Source: Nanobdellati archaeon (GTDB taxonomy: Archaea > Nanobdellota > Nanobdellia > UBA10117). Taken from it: a stretch of 14,007 nucleotides of DNA. The position numbers and the translations under genes were made by a program. The notes under the pieces are model-generated. The model made no database searches and had not been told where the DNA came from. It saw nothing but the letters and a program-made list of their open reading frames with translations. The DNA is taken from assembly GCA_018304365.1 (NCBI GenBank), contig JAGVWH010000005.1, positions 1 to 14,007 on the forward strand, read 5' to 3'. Shown piece after piece: positions 1 to 5,806 of this stretch. Each line of letters begins with the position of its first letter. Position 1 is the first letter of the stretch.

Positions 1-290
1 TAAGCGCCGCATTTTACTGGATCCGCATCATAACTCTTAGGACATTTAGAATATTTATCTGCATTTATAGTTCCGATTTCTATTTCTCGGCATAAACTAG
101 TTCCAGCAATGGGTTTTGTTGTGGTCGGCAATGCAGTTCTTAGCGCCATATTAAAATGGCAAAGCCCATCGCTTAAGCCGCCTCCTGCTGAAGATACTGG
201 AAAAACTATTGTTACTAATATAACTCCACCTATTATTATAGCTAATAAAATTGAAACCAAAACGCTTTGTTCTATTTTACCTCGTTTCAT
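1..290 (-). CDS. Pilin-like protein with class III-type signal, partial (runs off window)
   Basis: Not recognised by name. Ninety-six codons are visible from ATG at 290; the last two bases of the window give a codon beginning TA, so it could be Tyr or the stop. The protein starts M-K-R-G-K-I-E-Q, then a hydrophobic helix at about residues 9-31 (SVLVSILLAIIIGG...), which fits a short K/R-G leader cut by an archaeal prepilin peptidase. The visible head has four cysteines (44, 67, 83, 94) and a Gly-rich hinge after the helix. The ATG overlaps the stop of the preceding gene as ATGA, with GGGAG seven bases upstream, so it is probably translationally coupled. It is the last visible member of the pilin-like train. 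Function beyond being a surface/filament subunit is not readable. Confidence 0.72.
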   Translation of the reverse strand, partial: MKRGKIEQSVLVSILLAIIIGGVILVTIVFPVSSAGGGLSDGLCHFNMALRTALPTTTKPIAGTSLCREIEIGTINADKYSKCPKSYDADPVKCGA

Positions 291-814
291 ATTTGAGCTC
301 CCAGCGCGCTAAAGTACTGCGCATAAACATTGCAAGTAATTTCTTCTCTAAAATATGCTTGTGCATCATATTTGTATTTGTGCATCTCAGAGCTTATTAA
401 AATATCTTTGCCGAAGCCTTCGATTATTATTCCCGTTGCAGATTTATTAATAGCCAACTCATATTCTGGAGCAATGACATCTACGAGTGCGCGAGGAGTT
501 TCATACTCTTTCATTAAGTTATCAAATTGCAATATGATAGCTTGAGAAATATTGCCAACATTAGTAAAACATTGTTCACCCGTTCCAGCTCCGCTGGCAA
601 TTGCTGCTTGAACTGCTACTATTACTGCTGAATCTCTTGCGTATTCTCTAATAGCTTCTGCTTCTTTGTAAGTTTCTAGTAAAGCTGACTGTCTTTCTCC
701 TACAGTTAAAATTATTTCTTGAGCTTCGGAATTTTTCAGGAAAATAGCTGCGAAGCCCATAAGAATTACAAAAACTATTGCTAAATAAACCAGCCACGTT
801 CCGCGTTTATTCAT
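287..814 (-). CDS. Minor pilin-like protein, 175 aa
   Basis: Begins M-N-K-R-G-T-W-L-V-Y, then a hydrophobic stretch to about residue 26, so it looks like a class III signal with cleavage expected after Gly5 and the helix kept as the filament-core segment. Residues 28-72 form a continuous predicted amphipathic helix (GERQSALLETYKEAEAIREY), as expected for a long pilin-type alpha helix leading into a head. The head has two cysteines (82 and 161) that could form one disulfide. Its ATG overlaps the stop of the preceding gene by one base (TGATG) and its own stop overlaps the next start (ATGA). The family is not recognised beyond minor-pilin-like; TadE-like is an alternative. Confidence 0.8.
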   Translation of the reverse strand: MNKRGTWLVYLAIVFVILMGFAAIFLKNSEAQEIILTVGERQSALLETYKEAEAIREYARDSAVIVAVQAAIASGAGTGEQCFTNVGNISQAIILQFDNLMKEYETPRALVDVIAPEYELAINKSATGIIIEGFGKDILISSEMHKYKYDAQAYFREEITCNVYAQYFSALGAQI

Positions 815-1284
815 CAGTACTCAACCCCCAATGTGACTAATAATTTTCCATCCTTTAGGCTTGGAACATACTGCTTACAAGTATCTTTTCCTTCTGCAGT
901 TTGCAATTCACCCATATTGATTAGCGAAGTACTATCTTTGGAGATATGCAAAAACCATTCTTCCCTAGTGGAATCACCGCGTTTATAATCCTCAAAAAAC
1001 GCTTTCGTTTCAGTTGTAAGAATTTGTTTATTAATTGAATTTGATTCTATAAAACTAATTAGCTGTGAAAATCTTATGCCGCTCGAAGTTGCTCCGCGCA
1101 AGTAATTCAATAAATTCTGATCGCAAACTTTCGAACCGGTATCTTCATCCAAAACTAAATTTAAGTTTACTCCGTTGTTTACAAAAGAACTTGCAACTAA
1201 AACAAAAAGAAAAATTACACTTAAGATAATAAATGCAACTAAAAATGCTACCATATCTTCTATTACGCCGCGTTTATTATTCAT
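814..1284 (-). CDS. Minor pilin-like protein, 156 aa
   Basis: Starts M-N-N-K-R-G-V-I-E-D with an uninterrupted hydrophobic helix at about 10-34, then an ectodomain. The N-K-R-G leader is shared with neighbours and fits archaeal prepilin processing. Two cysteines (54 in SKVCDQNLLNYLRG, and 136) could pair. The C-terminus KDGKLLVTLGVEY resembles the end of the 1346-1876 product (DGRLLVEVAFYR), suggesting a related last strand. GAGGT lies eight bases before the ATG. A 22-codon reading frame fills the gap to the preceding gene, so translation may be coupled through it. Specific function unknown; a filament or anchor subunit is inferred from leader and context. Confidence 0.8.
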   Translation of the reverse strand: MNNKRGVIEDMVAFLVAFIILSVIFLFVLVASSFVNNGVNLNLVLDEDTGSKVCDQNLLNYLRGATSSGIRFSQLISFIESNSINKQILTTETKAFFEDYKRGDSTREEWFLHISKDSTSLINMGELQTAEGKDTCKQYVPSLKDGKLLVTLGVEY

Positions 1285-1349
1285 CTTGCGAACCTCTGTG
1301 AAGCGAGATTAGCAAAATTTACCTTATCTGTTATTGAATTTTGGTTCAT
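1281..1349 (-). CDS. Possible 22-aa mini-ORF joining two pilin-like genes
   Basis: Hand translation gives M-N-Q-N-S-I-T-D-K-V-N-F-A-N-L-A-S-Q-R-F-A-R then TGA. Its ATG overlaps the stop of the 1346-1876 gene (ATGA) and its TGA overlaps the ATG of the 814-1284 gene (ATGA), so it exactly fills the only gap between those genes. There is no clear ribosome binding site and no hydrophobic segment. It may carry ribosomes across the gap, be a remnant of a longer leader, or be chance, since an open frame this short is not rare in AT-rich DNA. Confidence 0.3.
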   Translation of the reverse strand: MNQNSITDKVNFANLASQRFAR

Positions 1350-1876
1350 CTGTAAAATGCTACCTCAACTAATAATCTACCGTCTGTAAAACTTTGGTCT
1401 TGCTGTCTGATTTTTACAAAATAATAATCACTGATTAAATCATCTGGCGTCCTAGTGTAAGAAAATCTCCCCACTCTCTTAGTGCCAAAACCTTCTTGAC
1501 TTTCAATCAACAACGCGCCGTCATTTCTAATTAATTCATAATTTACTTCTATTTTACTGGCTCTAAGGCAACCAGACATAATTCCGCGTATTAAATTTGG
1601 ATCGAAAATTCCGACATTATTTCCCTTGGTTAAATCTATTGTTCCTGCGTGCACTAAATATTTTTGCACTCCATCTTTATCTATATACTTTTCTTCCCAC
1701 GCTAAACAATTAGGCGAATTAAATATGCGTTCTGCTATAATTTGCGCTTCCAATTCTTCTGATAATAAATCTGGATAATCTGCCTGAGGTTTAGCTACCT
1801 CGAACAGCATAAATAAACCGACACCCAGTAATATAACTGCAAAAATTGTTGAAATTAACGCTTGTGGCCACTCCAT
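1346..1876 (-). CDS. Pilin-like membrane-anchored protein without K/R-G leader, 176 aa
   Basis: Begins M-E-W-P-Q-A-L-I-S-T and passes straight into a hydrophobic helix at about 6-26. Unlike its neighbours it has no K/R-G site, so it may stay uncleaved as a membrane anchor or be a minor subunit. The ectodomain follows an acidic linker (DLLSEELEAQIIAERIFNSP). It has two cysteines (57 in SPNCLAW, and 103), and its C-terminus DGRLLVEVAFYR matches the end of the 814-1284 protein. GGAG lies seven bases before the ATG, which overlaps the preceding stop as TAATG. I know of no named family; the context makes it a component of the pilus-like complex. Confidence 0.75.
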   Translation of the reverse strand: MEWPQALISTIFAVILLGVGLFMLFEVAKPQADYPDLLSEELEAQIIAERIFNSPNCLAWEEKYIDKDGVQKYLVHAGTIDLTKGNNVGIFDPNLIRGIMSGCLRASKIEVNYELIRNDGALLIESQEGFGTKRVGRFSYTRTPDDLISDYYFVKIRQQDQSFTDGRLLVEVAFYR

Positions 1877-2298
1877 TAATTCACTCCTCGAAATGTGCTT
1901 TTTCTAGTTGTTTCATCGTATTCTTTTACCAATGTTACTTTTTGATGTATAGCTATATCTTTGAAATTAATGTTCTCCTCTGACATATATATCAAATTAA
2001 AACACGCTGAATCTCTAGTAAGTGATATGGCTACTTCAGAAGGGGCGACTGCACAAGTTTGCTTTCGAGTAATACTTCCTGTACCACCAATAAACTTTTC
2101 TTTATGTATTATATCTTGCTGGGCCGTTTCCGGAGCCGCAAGTAAAGTTTCGACTGTTAATTTTTGATCAAATGCTACATATTCAGGCAATGTTTTAAAC
2201 AACGGCAAAAAAACTTGCACGCCAAATACGATAAATATTACTGCTATTACTATCATACCAATAACTAAAATTGGCCTTATTACGCCGCTCTTATTCAT
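1876..2298 (-). CDS. Minor pilin-like protein, 140 aa
   Basis: I chose the ATG at 2298, giving M-N-K-S-G-V-I-R-P, rather than a TTG two codons upstream, because it restores the M-N-K-x-G leader seen in neighbours. A hydrophobic helix runs from about 9 to 32. The short ectodomain has two cysteines (82 and 99) and ends in a basic/polar tail (TTRKSTFRGVN). The cleavage site is weaker than in neighbours because Ser replaces Lys/Arg before Gly, so processing is less certain. The first codons ATGAATAA also contain the stop of the upstream propeller gene (8-nt overlap). Role inferred as a minor subunit; no specific activity is visible. Confidence 0.76.
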   Translation of the reverse strand: MNKSGVIRPILVIGMIVIAVIFIVFGVQVFLPLFKTLPEYVAFDQKLTVETLLAAPETAQQDIIHKEKFIGGTGSITRKQTCAVAPSEVAISLTRDSACFNLIYMSEENINFKDIAIHQKVTLVKEYDETTRKSTFRGVN

Positions 2299-3541
2299 TT
2301 TCAAGCACCGCTATACCGCTATTTATTTGGTAATCAAAATCAGGATCTGCGCACCATTTTTGTGCGCTAGATTCTCCGACTATATGATTGCTTGCGCTTT
2401 TTGCCAATGCAATATCATAAGCGCAAACGTGATCGCCTAATGCGAAATACAAAAGTCCATTATCTATTGCTGGCGTAGATTTAGCATCAGTAGCATCCCA
2501 TTTATCAGAAGCTGAAACAAAGAAGCCAGATGCTAATTCATTTTTCTCGCTACACCGTATAGCATCATTATCACCAGAACCAAAACAAATTACTTCATCG
2601 TTAGCTGCAAAATCTGTATTTATGCTACTCGATACTATCCCAAAATCAACTAACTCTAGAAGTTCATCTTGCGAGATGTTCCATTTATACAATTTATTTC
2701 CTAATGCAAAATAAATTAAATCTCCTTCTAAATGCGGTTTTGATCCTGCAAAACCTTGCGCCTTAGTAAGCGAATTAAATATCGGATCCCCAGCCGTAGC
2801 ATTAAAGCAAGCCACTAAATTATTATTACCGGCTCCGAAGCACATTAAATCATTTTTAAGTTCTATATTAGATGTATCGAAACTAAATCCAATACAACGT
2901 CCCCAAACGCTCGCAGTTTCATCCAACGGACCTGAACTAAATTTATCATACTTGCAAACTTTATGTCCTAAACCGACATAAATATAGTCTTCAGTTACTA
3001 TTGGTTTGACTAAAGTAGTGCATGCATGACTTAAGCATTTTTCCTTAGCCTTAATTGTTAATATCTGCGATCCATCTCTTTGATTTAAACAAGTGTATTC
3101 ATTTCTATCAGTTCCAAAGCAAACTAAACCAAAGTTCGCTTCTATATCTGTAGTTATCGAACCGCTTGCTTCATAGCAATTATTCCAAATTGCGCCTGTT
3201 GGATTATAAGCGCATACATGATTTCCAATCGCGAAATAAAGTCCTTCTTTTGTTAATTTTGGTGTAGAATCAGCTCCACCTTTTTTCCACTTTTTTGCTT
3301 TTTCAAATGTGAAAAGTGGCTCTCCTGTTAATTTTTCCAAGCAATGAATAGAATTATCTTTTCCACCGCCAAAACAAATGACATTATTCGTATCTGTAAC
3401 CGAACCGCTAACTTTTGGAAATTCATCTAAAAAGCCTCCAATTAAATTTGCTGCAAATGTGAAAAATACTACTGCAATTATAATTCCTATAATAGCATAA
3501 ACAAGTATACTAGCTCCTCGCTTGCTGTTAAGTGCGGCCAT
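2291..3541 (-). CDS. Pilin-leader protein with eight-bladed PQQ-like beta-propeller head, 416 aa
   Basis: Residues 1-9 (MAALNSKRG) plus a hydrophobic helix at about 11-34 form a class III-like signal and anchor. The rest is an internal repeat of about 85-93 residues occurring four times, starting near 54, 139, 232 and 317. Each unit contains two blade-like motifs. The first is [VL]-x-C-F-G followed about ten residues later by a second Cys. The second is [LI]-Y-[FV]-x-[LI]-G-x-[HK]-[VL]-x-[AK]-[YW] at 101-112, 187-198, 276-287 and 364-375, often preceded by S-T-P-x-[LI]. These match the general look of PQQ-like/quinoprotein blades, so I infer eight blades. Sixteen cysteines fall into neighbouring pairs (56/67, 110/122, 141/151, 169/174, 196/216, 234/245, 319/330, 373/397). 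No catalytic residues are evident, so it is probably a binding or structural head; ligand unknown. GGAG lies eleven bases before the ATG. Confidence 0.82.
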   Translation of the reverse strand: MAALNSKRGASILVYAIIGIIIAVVFFTFAANLIGGFLDEFPKVSGSVTDTNNVICFGGGKDNSIHCLEKLTGEPLFTFEKAKKWKKGGADSTPKLTKEGLYFAIGNHVCAYNPTGAIWNNCYEASGSITTDIEANFGLVCFGTDRNEYTCLNQRDGSQILTIKAKEKCLSHACTTLVKPIVTEDYIYVGLGHKVCKYDKFSSGPLDETASVWGRCIGFSFDTSNIELKNDLMCFGAGNNNLVACFNATAGDPIFNSLTKAQGFAGSKPHLEGDLIYFALGNKLYKWNISQDELLELVDFGIVSSSINTDFAANDEVICFGSGDNDAIRCSEKNELASGFFVSASDKWDATDAKSTPAIDNGLLYFALGDHVCAYDIALAKSASNHIVGESSAQKWCADPDFDYQINSGIAVLENE

Positions 3542-3542
3542 C

Positions 3543-3599
3543 TCAATTACTTCTCCAATGATGACCAGTCAAAACTCTTGTGGTTTTAGACGCTGCCAT
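3543..3599 (-). CDS. Doubtful 18-aa leader ORF ahead of the propeller gene
   Basis: An open frame M-A-A-S-K-T-T-R-V-L-T-G-H-H-W-R-S-N ends in TGA one base before the propeller ATG (TGAGATG). It lies in the 100-base gap 3542-3641, one of the few real gaps inside the minus-strand train. An AT-rich block at about 3621-3628 (AATAAAAA on the minus strand) sits about 25 bases before this ATG and could be a weak TATA box, which would make the ORF leaderless. No ribosome binding site precedes it. Chance occurrence is quite possible. Confidence 0.18.
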   Translation of the reverse strand: MAASKTTRVLTGHHWRSN

Positions 3600-3641
3600 A
3601 GAATACTTTAGCGAAGCTCGTTTTTATTGTTTACTAAGAGC

Positions 3642-3794
3642 TTAGCTGGCTGGAATACTTCCAAATAACGAATTTTTGGCGGCTTCTCCTGCTTGTCCGA
3701 AAACATTTGAATAAAATAGCAAAGCAAATACTATGAAAACTATTGCTAATATTAAAAGTGCTATGAATTCCCATTGTATTCCCCTTTTATTCAT
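3642..3794 (-). CDS. Headless pilin-like peptide, 50 aa
   Basis: Found by hand translation. The protein starts M-N-K-R-G-I-Q-W-E-F and has a hydrophobic helix at about 10-29 (IALLILAIVFIVFALLFY). It ends after only about twenty more polar residues (Q-A-G-E-A-A-K-N-S-L-F-G-S-I-P-A-S). Leader and helix match the larger pilin-like proteins around it, so it looks like a pilin reduced to signal plus core helix. GGAGA sits about seven bases before the ATG, a good ribosome binding site. Glu9, after the proposed cleavage at Gly5, falls at mature position 4, close to the Glu5 of type IV pilins. It may fill or cap the filament core; inference only. Confidence 0.75.
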   Translation of the reverse strand: MNKRGIQWEFIALLILAIVFIVFALLFYSNVFGQAGEAAKNSLFGSIPAS

Positions 3795-3847
3795 ATTTAT
3801 TCTCCTGGGCCTGAGCTTGCTCCTGACTGAGCTGCTTCTCCTGCACC

Positions 3848-4588
3848 TTATTGTCCTGGCTGAGTTCCTTCAGTTTCTCCTGAGTCAGCCTCTGGAGTTT
3901 CTCTAAGTTGATAAACTCTTACTAAGACTTCTCCATCATTATCAGAACATTTCTTATCTAAATACCATCCGCAAACAAATGCCACGCCTTCGCCTTCAAA
4001 GTAATACATCGTATCAGGTGGTAGCCAGGTTGACTGATATGTATTTTCTTTTTTATCTATATCTGTAGTAAGTAATGCTGGGGTTGTAAGTATGCTATAA
4101 CCTGTCTTTGTTCTTACATCCAACATTACTATTTTATCAGTAGTAGCCCGTGCTCTCTTTTTATCATATATTATTGCTCCATTATTATATTCTATTTGAT
4201 ACTTTGCACCTTCTTTTGTACTTACACACGCTTTACTCACGGCTGCTCCAGGCATAGAAATGGTTTCATAATTTTTGGCGCAATTTGTTACACCATTAAC
4301 AATTAACTCTTGGAAATCTACCACATTATTTGTACAAATATTATTGGCGCAAGCAAGATTGCTTGATGAACAATCACCACTATCGATACAAGATTCACCT
4401 TCTAACGAAGAACCTTGTTCTGCTTGCACTTGGCCAGGAGCACTAATTACCCCAAATAAATCTGTTATTTTATTTCCGCCGGTGGTCGCTGAACCGCTTA
4501 ACATAATTATTGCAAGAACTAAAACTACTACCGCAATAATTCCGAATACAATTATAGTCCAAACAGGAGTATCTCCGCGATTATTCAT
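3848..4588 (-). CDS. Cysteine-rich pilin-like protein, 246 aa
   Basis: The ATG at 4588 gives M-N-N-R-G-D-T-P-V-W and the family-like leader; an upstream TTG at 4618 would add ten residues inside the previous gene and is less likely. A hydrophobic helix spans about 9-31, then a Gly/Ser linker. A compact Cys cluster at 67-85 (C-x5-C-x6-C-x4-C) precedes a larger domain with Cys 103, 121, 206 and 214, making eight in total. The C-terminus is an acidic, Gly/Pro/Thr-rich tail (residues 230-246). Directly after the TAA stop the same frame stays open for 16 codons of similar low-complexity composition before a second TAA at 3797-3799, so a recent nonsense change or readthrough is possible. It starts two bases after the preceding gene's stop. 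Probable large filament or adhesin-like subunit; binding target unknown. Confidence 0.82.
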   Translation of the reverse strand: MNNRGDTPVWTIIVFGIIAVVVLVLAIIMLSGSATTGGNKITDLFGVISAPGQVQAEQGSSLEGESCIDSGDCSSSNLACANNICTNNVVDFQELIVNGVTNCAKNYETISMPGAAVSKACVSTKEGAKYQIEYNNGAIIYDKKRARATTDKIVMLDVRTKTGYSILTTPALLTTDIDKKENTYQSTWLPPDTMYYFEGEGVAFVCGWYLDKKCSDNDGEVLVRVYQLRETPEADSGETEGTQPGQ

Positions 4589-4590
4589 TA

Positions 4591-4965
4591 TTATCTTTGA
4601 GTAATAAATGGTGGACAACTTGTTTCGTCAACTTCGCCTTCTTCGACTGTAGTGGAACAAGTCATACCTAAATCTTTACATGAATCAGCTGTGCCATCTC
4701 CATTTTTATCTAATAATTCCTCCTTACAAAATCTTGATGCTTCCCATTCGGCTGTTGTATCAACACCTTGGGCCTGCAGACACCACTGGCTGCATTTAGT
4801 CTGGGCTGCAACTATGTCTGCTTCTGTTGCTTGTGCAATAGTTTTTGTCTGTCCAAATAAATTCTCAAATGCGCCTGTTGCAAATAATACTATGAATACT
4901 AAAACTAAAAGTGCTAAAATTGCTAAAATAATTGTATTTAGCGGAAGACCTTGACCTCGTCTCAT
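4591..4965 (-). CDS. Pilin-like protein B with calcium-loop-like motif, 124 aa
   Basis: Starts at ATG 4965, which overlaps the previous stop as TAATG; a TTG two codons upstream is less likely. M-R-R-G-Q-G-L-P-L-N leads into a hydrophobic helix at about 10-30. The sequence parallels the upstream gene 4965-5432: both share R/K-G-Q-G-L-P-L, then C-x3-C (58/62 here), then F/Y-C-K-[DE], then a Ca-binding-loop-like stretch, then C-S-T-T near the end. The loop D86-x-N88-x-D90-G91-x-x-D94 resembles EF-hand, dockerin or thrombospondin type 3 loops. Six cysteines suggest three disulfides. This is a tandem paralog of the likely major pilin, shortened by loss of a segment carrying two cysteines. Calcium binding is inferred from the motif only. 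Confidence 0.83.
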   Translation of the reverse strand: MRRGQGLPLNTIILAILALLVLVFIVLFATGAFENLFGQTKTIAQATEADIVAAQTKCSQWCLQAQGVDTTAEWEASRFCKEELLDKNGDGTADSCKDLGMTCSTTVEEGEVDETSCPPFITQR

Positions 4966-5432
4966 TAGCAAGTAGCCTCAGATGCGGGGTCTCCTCCGAT
5001 TGTTGTTGAACAGCTTACATCTATATCGCTGTTGTAACAAGTCAAGTCAACTTCCATCTGTCCGACTTTATTGTAAGTACCGCCAGTGCAAATTTCATCT
5101 TCTAATGGGTTTCCAGGAGAGCCTGATGAAATATCGCAGCCTCCAAGATCTCCGTCTTTATCCAAATCTATATCGAATGTGTCTTTACAATATGAGCTTG
5201 AGCTCCAGGCAGACGTAGTAGTTGCTAATTTAGCCTGTGAACAAAGTGAATTACACGAATTGCGCGCTGTAGCTAAATCATCACCTATTGCAGAAGTTCC
5301 GCCTTTGAAAATCTTTTGGAAGAAGACACTTCCTCCGCCTATTGTAAATGCGATTATTAAAACTAAAACTATTGCAGCAATTGCCGCAAGAACGATTAAT
5401 TCAAGCGGTAATCCTTGTCCCTTTTTGGCCAT
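4965..5432 (-). CDS. Pilin-like protein A with calcium-loop-like motif, probable main pilin, 155 aa
   Basis: M-A-K-K-G-Q-G-L-P-L-E is followed by a hydrophobic helix at about 11-32, a typical archaeal prepilin layout with cleavage expected after Gly5. The head contains eight cysteines (60, 64, 82, 99, 115, 132, 141, 155), the last being the final residue. An acidic loop D89-x-D91-x-D93-G94-D95 resembles calcium-binding loops. It is a tandem paralog of the next gene. It is the first gene after a good TATA-like element at 5455-5462, whose spacing (about 27 bases) would put transcription start at the ATG, so it is probably leaderless and separately expressed from the motor genes. Position and promoter make it the best candidate for a major subunit, which is inference. 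Confidence 0.85.
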   Translation of the reverse strand: MAKKGQGLPLELIVLAAIAAIVLVLIIAFTIGGGSVFFQKIFKGGTSAIGDDLATARNSCNSLCSQAKLATTTSAWSSSSYCKDTFDIDLDKDGDLGGCDISSGSPGNPLEDEICTGGTYNKVGQMEVDLTCYNSDIDVSCSTTIGGDPASEATC

Positions 5433-5453
5433 TATTCAGAGTTAGAATAGTTG

Positions 5454-5470
5454 CTATAAATACTTTTCCG
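5454..5470 (-). promoter_or_regulatory. TATA/BRE-like promoter of the pilin train
   Basis: On the minus strand the sequence reads CGGAAAAGTATTTATAG. A purine-rich BRE-like block is followed by the TATA-like TATTTATA (5455-5462), centred about 27 bases before the ATG at 5432. Archaeal transcription starts about 25-27 bases downstream of the TATA centre, so the mRNA would begin at or next to the start codon. No Shine-Dalgarno motif precedes that ATG, which agrees with a leaderless transcript. Confidence 0.6.
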
Positions 5471-5499
5471 ATGTACATACTCGAAAGGTGATTATGTCA

Positions 5500-5643
5500 T
5501 TATGGTTTAATATTTGGATTATCAAATAATCCTAATGATAAATCAAACGCATTTGGAAATAAGGAACCCAAAAGCAAAAATGCTAATATAAATCCAATTA
5601 CTCCTATGATAATTATCGACAGCCAAAATAACCAAGCTTCCAT
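5500..5643 (-). CDS. Small single-helix membrane protein, 47 aa
   Basis: Found by hand translation. M-E-A-W-L-F-W-L opens directly into a hydrophobic helix at about 4-28 (IIIIGVIGFILAFLLLGSLF), followed by a short polar tail ending N-P-N-I-K-P. Unlike two of its small neighbours it has no K/R-G leader, so it is more likely an uncleaved membrane peptide. It begins seven bases after the stop of the preceding small gene, with a GGAGG at a longer than usual 14-base distance. It is the last of four mini-genes between the platform protein and the pilin promoter. No homolog is recognised; a small assembly or regulatory subunit is a guess from context. Confidence 0.65.
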   Translation of the reverse strand: MEAWLFWLSIIIIGVIGFILAFLLLGSLFPNAFDLSLGLFDNPNIKP

Positions 5644-5650
5644 CTTAGGG

Positions 5651-5806
5651 TTATGAGCCTCCTAACTTATCGAATAAATGCAGAGCTAAATAATTACTGA
5701 TGCCTGTTTTATATGAACCTAGTATGAATATCAAAATAACTAAGAAAATTGCGATTGCTAATATCAATGCTATAAGCCAGTCAGGCAGAGTTCCTTTTTT
5801 ATTCAA
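5651..5806 (-). CDS. Small pilin-like membrane protein, TTG start, 51 aa
   Basis: The TTG at 5806 is preferred because GGGAGG lies about eight bases upstream and the product then starts M-N-K-K-G-T-L-P-D-W, matching the leaders of other pilin-like genes. The open frame extends further upstream to 5860, but that part only overlaps the previous gene in another frame. A hydrophobic helix spans about 11-30, followed by roughly twenty residues (Y-K-T-G-I-S-N-Y-L...). The TTGAATAA at the start contains the stop of the upstream 53-aa gene (8-nt overlap). It fits a minimal pilin-like subunit with almost no head, but no family is recognised. Confidence 0.72.
   Translation of the reverse strand: MNKKGTLPDWLIALILAIAIFLVILIFILGSYKTGISNYLALHLFDKLGGS

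Noticed and set aside
109..312. 67-codon plus-strand frame
   Set aside because: Antisense to the partial pilin-like gene 1-290, which has the K-R-G leader and coupling to its neighbour.
4275..5445. Several plus-strand frames of 78-119 codons opposite the pilin genes
   Set aside because: They are shadows of the minus-strand coding sequences, which have leaders, helices and paralog support.
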